This document shows, piece by piece, positions 59,761 to 64,000 of a stretch of 64,000 bases of DNA. How positions within the stretch are numbered: position 1 is the first letter of the stretch; the number at the start of each line of letters is the position of its first letter. The position numbers and the translations under genes were made by a program. The notes below the pieces were generated by a model. The model did no database searches and was not told the DNA's origin. It saw only the letters and a list, made by a program, of their open reading frames with translations. Source of the stretch: ZC4RG20 sp964553875 (GTDB lineage: Bacteria; Pseudomonadota; Gammaproteobacteria; Steroidobacterales; Rariloculaceae); the NCBI GenBank assembly GCA_964553875.1, contig CAZKNH010000004.1, forward strand, positions 10,269-74,268, read 5' to 3'.

Positions 59761-62700
59761 AGCTCGCCGGAAAGCGGACGGCGGTCGGCGCGCTCGTCGC
59801 GCTCGCCGCGATCACCACGCTGGGTGCGTGGCTCGTCGGAACCGAGAGCGGGCTTCATGCCGCGTGGCAAGTCGTATCGAGGTTCGTCCCCGACGACATC
59901 GAGATCGGTGCGATCGGCGGTCGGCTCGCGGGGCGGCTCGTGCTCGTCGACGTTACGTTCGAGAGACCGGACCTGCGCGCGCACGTCGAGCGCATCGAGC
60001 TCGATTGGCGGCCGAGTTCGCTCCTGCGTCGCGCGCTGTCCGTCGTTCGATTGCATGCGGCAGGTATCGACGTCGTGCGCTTCCCCGGTCAGGCCGAGCC
60101 CGACGACGACGCGCCGTTTCGCCTTCCCGACGAGCTGTCCACGCCGGTCGCGATCGAGATCGAGCTCTTGACCGTCGACGATCTGCGCGTGCGTGCAAGC
60201 CCGGACGCGGAAGCTTTGGTCGTCGACCACGTGCGCTTCGCGTTTCGTTTCCGCAATCGGACGCTCGCCGTCGACGGGTTCGCTCTGCAGGCGCCGCTGC
60301 TCGACGCGAGCGGGCGTGCCGAGGTCGAGACAGGCGGCGGTTACGCGGCGGACATCGCGCTCGACGCGACCGTCCGGCCGCCCGAGCGGCCTGCGGCGAA
60401 CGCAGCGATCCGCGGCGCGGGCACGCTCGACGCGCTGACGGTGCGTGCGAGCATCGCGGCGCCGTACCTGCTCGAAGCCGAGGTCGTCGCCGCGGAGCTG
60501 CTCGAAAACCCGACGTTCGACGGCACGCTGCGCGCGCGGCTCGTGCCCGACGAGGTCGGTCTCGACGTGCCGGTCGCGGAGACGAACGTCGAGCTCGCGC
60601 TCGCGGGGCCGATGGACGCGCTCGGGATCCAGGCACGCGCGGACGCGTCGCTGCCGGGGTTCGCGGACATCGAGCTCGACGTCGATGCCCGATGGCTCGG
60701 CGCAGCCGTCGAGGTGGAGCGGCTCGAGATCACGGAGCGGGGCGGCCCAGGCGCCCTTCGGCTCGCGGGCCGCATCGACGTCGAGCCGGCGCTTTCCGCG
60801 GCGCTCGCCGGCGAATGGTCGGGGCTCCGTTGGCCGCTCGCCGGCGAGCCGGTCGCCGCGAGCCCGCGCGGGAGCGTCGAGCTCAATGGCACGCCGGCGC
60901 GGCTCGAGGGCCGCATCGATGCCGGATGGGATACGAACGGCCGCATCACGGGTGTTCTGCGCCGCGACGGCGAACGGATCGCCGCGGAGCTCGAATGGCG
61001 GGACGTGAGCTGGCCGCCGCGCGCGCCGCGGCTCGAAAGCCGCCGGGGCTCGCTCGAGGTCTCGGGGACGCTCGACGACTACGTCGTCACGGTCGACGCG
61101 GCGCTCGCCGCGACCGAAGACGTCGTCCGCGGCTTGCAGGCGTCCGGCGCGGCCGGGCATGTGCGCGCCGAGGGTCGCGGCGACCGGCGCAGTCTCGATC
61201 TCGCGCGCGTCGACATCGCCGTGCTCGACGGCGAGCTCGATGGCAGCGCGCGCGTCGAGTGGGAACCGTCGTTCGCAGCCGCGATCGACACCCGCTTCGC
61301 AAGGCTCGACCCGGGGCTCCTCGTTCCCGACTGGGGCGGTCGCGTCGACGGCGTGATCGAAGGGCACATCGCGTTCGGTGACGACGGCTTCTCGGCCGAC
61401 GTCGCGACGCTCGACGTGGCCGGCACGCTGCGCGGCCGGCCGATCGATCTCGACGCGCGCGGCCGGTATGACACGTTCGACGGTGCGGCCCTCGAGGCAC
61501 TCACGCTCCGCTCCGGCACATCGACGCTCGTCGCGAGCGGCCGCATCGACGAGCGGCTCGACGTCGAATGGGAGCTCGACAGCGGAAACCTCGAGGACTT
61601 CTGGCCCGGGCTCGCCGGCAAGCTTTCGACGTCCGGGCACGCGAGCGGACCCGTCGCGCGTCCGCTCATCGAGGCCGATGCGCGCGGCGAATCGCTCGCC
61701 GTCAGCGGCATCGAGATCGGAACGCTATCGCTCGCGGCACGGCTCGACGTCGCCGGCGAGGCCGATTCGAATGTTGCGCTCGACGTCACCGACGCGCACG
61801 TCGCCGGACGGCGCATCGAGCGGCTCGTCGTGCGCGGCGACGGCACGGCGGCACGGCACCGGCTGTCGGCCGACGGCTTGGTCGACGGCATCGAGGCCAC
61901 GCTCGCGCTGCGCGGCACCGTCGAGCGGCCGTGGGAGAGCACCTACGTGTGGCGCTTCGAGCTCGACGAAGGCCGGATCGCGCACTCGGCGCTGCCGCCG
62001 TGGACGCTCGACGGCCCAGCGGCCGGAGCATTGACGGCGGGCGGCGCGGAGCTCGAGCGCTCGTGCTTGACGAGCGGCTCTGCCGCGCTCTGCATCGAGG
62101 CCGCGCGGCTCGACTCGCGAACGGACGTGCGCGTCGATCTCACCGAGCTGCCGTTCGCGCATTTCGCGGCGTTCCTGCCGCAGGACACGCGCGTGACGGG
62201 CACGGTGTCGGGCGACGGCCGCGTCGAGCTCGCACCGGGCGGCGCGCCCCGCGCGTCGCTGACGCTCGTCACGACGCCCGCAAGGATCTCGCCGATGCGA
62301 GCCGGCGGCGCCGTCCCCGACCTCGCTTTCGCAGCGGGCCGCGCGACGCTCGAGCTCGACGGCTCGCGCGTCGACGCGGCGATCGACTTGCCGCTCGCGC
62401 GCGAGCAGGGCGGTCTCTACGGGCGCGCGGCCGTGATGTTGCGCGAGGGCGAGCCGATCGGCGCGGGCAGCGTCGACGGCGGGCTCGAGGTCGATCTCGC
62501 GAATCTCGCGTTCCTGTCGGGGCTCGTCCGCGGGGTCGATGGCACGACGGGCGCGCTGTCGGTGGACGTCGAGCTGTCCGGGACCGTCGCCGCACCTCGC
62601 ATCGCGGGCAGCGCGGTGTTGACCGGCGGCGGCGCCAGGCTGCGCGATCCCGGCATCATCGTCGAGCAGATCGAGGCCGCCGTCGTGGGTGACGGCAGCG

Positions 62701-63746
62701 GGCGGCTCACGGTCGACGTGTCGGCCGCGTCGGGCGACGGCACGCTCGAGGCCGACGGCGAGCTGCGCTTCGCCGACTCGGTCGTGATCGGAAGGCTCGC
62801 GTTGCGCGGCGAGGCTTTCGAGGTCGCCAACACACCGGATGCGCGACTCTGGGCGTCACCGGATCTCGTCGTCGACCTGGCGCCGAACCGCATCGATCTG
62901 ACCGGTCGCGTGCTGATCCCGCGCGCACGCTTCACGCCTCGCGACTCGATCGAGGGCGCGGTGACGGTGTCGAGCGATCAGATCATCGTCGACGCGGAGG
63001 AAAGGCCGACCGCGCGGCTGTCGCGGCCGTTCTACGCGCGCGTCGCGCTGTCGCTCGGCGATGACGTCACGTTCGACGGCTTCGGGCTCACCGGAAAGCT
63101 CGCCGGCGGGCTCGAGATCGTCGAGGTGCCTTCGGAGCCGGTGACTGGCAGCGGCGAGCTGCGCGTCGAGTCCGGGACCTACGAGGCGTACGGGCAAGAG
63201 CTCGAGGTGAGGACTGGACGGCTGCTTTTCGCCGGGGGACCGGTCTCGCGGCCGGGGCTCGACATCGAGGCCGTGCGCAGGCCGACCGAGGACATCCTCG
63301 TCGGCGCGCGCGTGCGCGGCACTCTGGATCGGCCGGAGCTCTCCGTGTTCTCCGAGCCGCCGATGCAGCGTTCGGAGCAGCTGTCGTATCTGTTGCTCGG
63401 CCGGCCCCTCGAAACGGCGTCGGGCTCCGAGACATCGGCGCTGTCGCAGGCCGCGATGGCGCTCGGCCTCCGCGGCGGGAACTTCGTGTCCGAGCGTTTG
63501 AACCAGGCGCTCGGCTTCGACGAGTTCGGTATCCAGTCGCAGCCCGCGCAGGCGAACTCGGCGTCGTTCGTGATCGGGAAATATCTGACGCCGAGCCTCT
63601 ACGTCAGTTATGGCGTCGGGCTCTTCGAGCCCGTGAACACGTTGCGCCTGCGTTACACGATCTCACGCCGCTGGCGGCTCGTGACCGAGTCGTCGACGGC
63701 GGCGAGCGGCGGCGATTTGATTTATCACATCGAGCGCGGGAACTAG
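59757..63746 (+). CDS. tamB: TamB, AsmA-like inner-membrane bridge protein
   Basis: The 1329-residue product has an N-terminal signal anchor (about 8-28) and a long repeat-rich beta region, ending with the DUF490/TamB C-terminal domain. That domain carries RPGLDIEAVRRPTEDILVGA in part (DIEAVRRPTEDILVGARV), SEQLSYLLLGRPLETASGSE and the final segment SLYVSYGVGLFEPVNTLRLR. It spans the periplasm and is coupled to TamA; recent work on relatives supports lipid transport. The GTG start overlaps the tamA stop (GTGA). Length fits the family. Confidence 0.93.
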   Translation: MKLAGKRTAVGALVALAAITTLGAWLVGTESGLHAAWQVVSRFVPDDIEIGAIGGRLAGRLVLVDVTFERPDLRAHVERIELDWRPSSLLRRALSVVRLHAAGIDVVRFPGQAEPDDDAPFRLPDELSTPVAIEIELLTVDDLRVRASPDAEALVVDHVRFAFRFRNRTLAVDGFALQAPLLDASGRAEVETGGGYAADIALDATVRPPERPAANAAIRGAGTLDALTVRASIAAPYLLEAEVVAAELLENPTFDGTLRARLVPDEVGLDVPVAETNVELALAGPMDALGIQARADASLPGFADIELDVDARWLGAAVEVERLEITERGGPGALRLAGRIDVEPALSAALAGEWSGLRWPLAGEPVAASPRGSVELNGTPARLEGRIDAGWDTNGRITGVLRRDGERIAAELEWRDVSWPPRAPRLESRRGSLEVSGTLDDYVVTVDAALAATEDVVRGLQASGAAGHVRAEGRGDRRSLDLARVDIAVLDGELDGSARVEWEPSFAAAIDTRFARLDPGLLVPDWGGRVDGVIEGHIAFGDDGFSADVATLDVAGTLRGRPIDLDARGRYDTFDGAALEALTLRSGTSTLVASGRIDERLDVEWELDSGNLEDFWPGLAGKLSTSGHASGPVARPLIEADARGESLAVSGIEIGTLSLAARLDVAGEADSNVALDVTDAHVAGRRIERLVVRGDGTAARHRLSADGLVDGIEATLALRGTVERPWESTYVWRFELDEGRIAHSALPPWTLDGPAAGALTAGGAELERSCLTSGSAALCIEAARLDSRTDVRVDLTELPFAHFAAFLPQDTRVTGTVSGDGRVELAPGGAPRASLTLVTTPARISPMRAGGAVPDLAFAAGRATLELDGSRVDAAIDLPLAREQGGLYGRAAVMLREGEPIGAGSVDGGLEVDLANLAFLSGLVRGVDGTTGALSVDVELSGTVAAPRIAGSAVLTGGGARLRDPGIIVEQIEAAVVGDGSGRLTVDVSAASGDGTLEADGELRFADSVVIGRLALRGEAFEVANTPDARLWASPDLVVDLAPNRIDLTGRVLIPRARFTPRDSIEGAVTVSSDQIIVDAEERPTARLSRPFYARVALSLGDDVTFDGFGLTGKLAGGLEIVEVPSEPVTGSGELRVESGTYEAYGQELEVRTGRLLFAGGPVSRPGLDIEAVRRPTEDILVGARVRGTLDRPELSVFSEPPMQRSEQLSYLLLGRPLETASGSETSALSQAAMALGLRGGNFVSERLNQALGFDEFGIQSQPAQANSASFVIGKYLTPSLYVSYGVGLFEPVNTLRLRYTISRRWRLVTESSTAASGGDLIYHIERGN

Positions 63747-63860
63747 CACGCCCGCTTTGCCGGCCGGCTCGCCGTTCTCCCGCTGATCGTCGGTCCGTCG
63801 GCTTCGCTTCGGCTCGTACGCGCGCAGCACGACGCATTCCCGTCGATGGCCGCGTGTCGG

Positions 63861-63915
63861 TCGCGCCGCGCTCGATCGACTCCGAGCCGTTCGCGGCGCG
63901 CTCGATCGACTCCGA
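63861..63915. repeat. Two-copy tandem repeat, 30-base period
   Basis: A 25-base unit (TCGCGCCGCGCTCGATCGAC and five more bases) occurs at 63861-63885 and again at 63891-63915 with one mismatch, starting 30 bases apart. Each unit contains the palindrome TCGATCGA. It lies in the non-coding gap after tamB and just before the stop of the possible next gene. Confidence 0.75.
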
Positions 63916-64000
63916 CTACTCCGCGAGCGGCTCTGCCGACGTGTCGCCGGCCAGCGCACGAATCTTCCGCGTCATGCTTGGTCGTCCCACGTGTGGCGGT
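63916..64000 (-). CDS. C-terminal end of a possible minus-strand gene
   Basis: A frame entering from the right edge runs to a TAG at 63918-63916, ending MTRKIRALAGDTSAEPLAE. It would place a gene convergent with tamB after the repeat. There is too little sequence to identify a family, and it could be chance. Confidence 0.3.
   Translation of the reverse strand, partial: PPHVGRPSMTRKIRALAGDTSAEPLAE

Noticed and set aside
63663..63959. Minus-strand open frame over the end of tamB
   Set aside because: It overlaps the tamB C-terminus and is a low-complexity Arg/Ser-rich shadow. A different frame beginning beyond the edge is listed as tentative instead.
1..64000. rRNA, tRNA or CRISPR arrays
   Set aside because: No stretch looked like a conserved rRNA segment, a tRNA cloverleaf with a CCA-adjacent end, or regularly spaced repeats. 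A dedicated scan was not possible.

Overview
The window is very GC-rich bacterial chromosomal DNA, densely packed with genes and with many start/stop overlaps. The gene set (TamA/TamB, HflK/HflC, bacterioferritin plus Bfd, an RND tripartite pump with a TetR regulator, GlcDEF, cardiolipin synthase, PhhB and several secreted PQQ dehydrogenases) fits a free-living aerobic Gram-negative proteobacterium. A gammaproteobacterial lineage is my best guess, but this is inferred from gene content and not shown by any marker gene. I see no rRNA, tRNA, CRISPR array, transposase or prophage.

Layout. 1-2586 (minus): a coupled gnd-zwf-pgl operon of the oxidative pentose phosphate pathway. 2648-7083 (minus): a four-gene operon of a Sel1-like membrane protein, a secreted vWA protein, an ABC ATPase and an FtsX-type permease. 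It resembles the TagT/TagS and PpkA C-terminal vWA parts of type VI secretion threonine-phosphorylation pathways, but no kinase or secretion genes are present. 7240-9186: a DUF748 protein. 9243-13245: coupled glcDEF. 13313-17994: a DUF3667 membrane protein, a secreted GH88/GH105-like protein and a DUF222-HNH protein carrying in-frame palindromic repeats. 17995-22022 (minus): class II aldolase, CbbY-like HAD, DhaL, DhaK and phosphoglycolate-phosphatase-like HAD in one operon.

22223-28908: a secreted-protein block with a DUF6152 protein, two related uncharacterised exported proteins and two PQQ beta-propeller dehydrogenases. 29005-34077: an SLC13/RCK transporter, hflKC and a YihY/BrkB protein. 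34114-36736: a hybrid histidine kinase and a TetR regulator. 36901-42684: a complete RND pump (adaptor, pump, outer-membrane channel) divergent from tetR. 42842-45810: a third PQQ dehydrogenase paired with a serine-glyoxylate-type aminotransferase. 45886-46646: bfd and bfr, convergent, with a Fur-like box ahead of bfd. 46717-50856: cardiolipin synthase, PAP2 phosphatase, small proteins and a DegP/DegQ protease.

51090-57811: phhB, a lone receiver, a hemerythrin, a HAD-phosphatase/P-loop-ATPase fusion, a soluble hybrid kinase, a GMC-family protein with altered active-site positions and a 33-residue membrane microprotein. 57946-63746: tamA-tamB. Both edges cut genes: pgl on the left (certain) and a possible minus-strand gene on the right (tentative).

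Themes. The window combines periplasmic oxidation (three PQQ enzymes), glycolate/glyoxylate handling (a Gph-like phosphatase, GlcDEF, an aminotransferase), envelope maintenance (TamAB, DegP, HflKC, Cls, RND pump) and stress signalling. The items most worth following up are the kinase-less TagST/vWA operon, the HAD-ATPase fusion, the DHA-kinase/aldolase/HAD operon and the DUF222 palindromes. No gap between genes exceeds 300 bases. The longest are 54288-54550 and 63747-63915, and apart from a short repeat in the second I recognise nothing in them.
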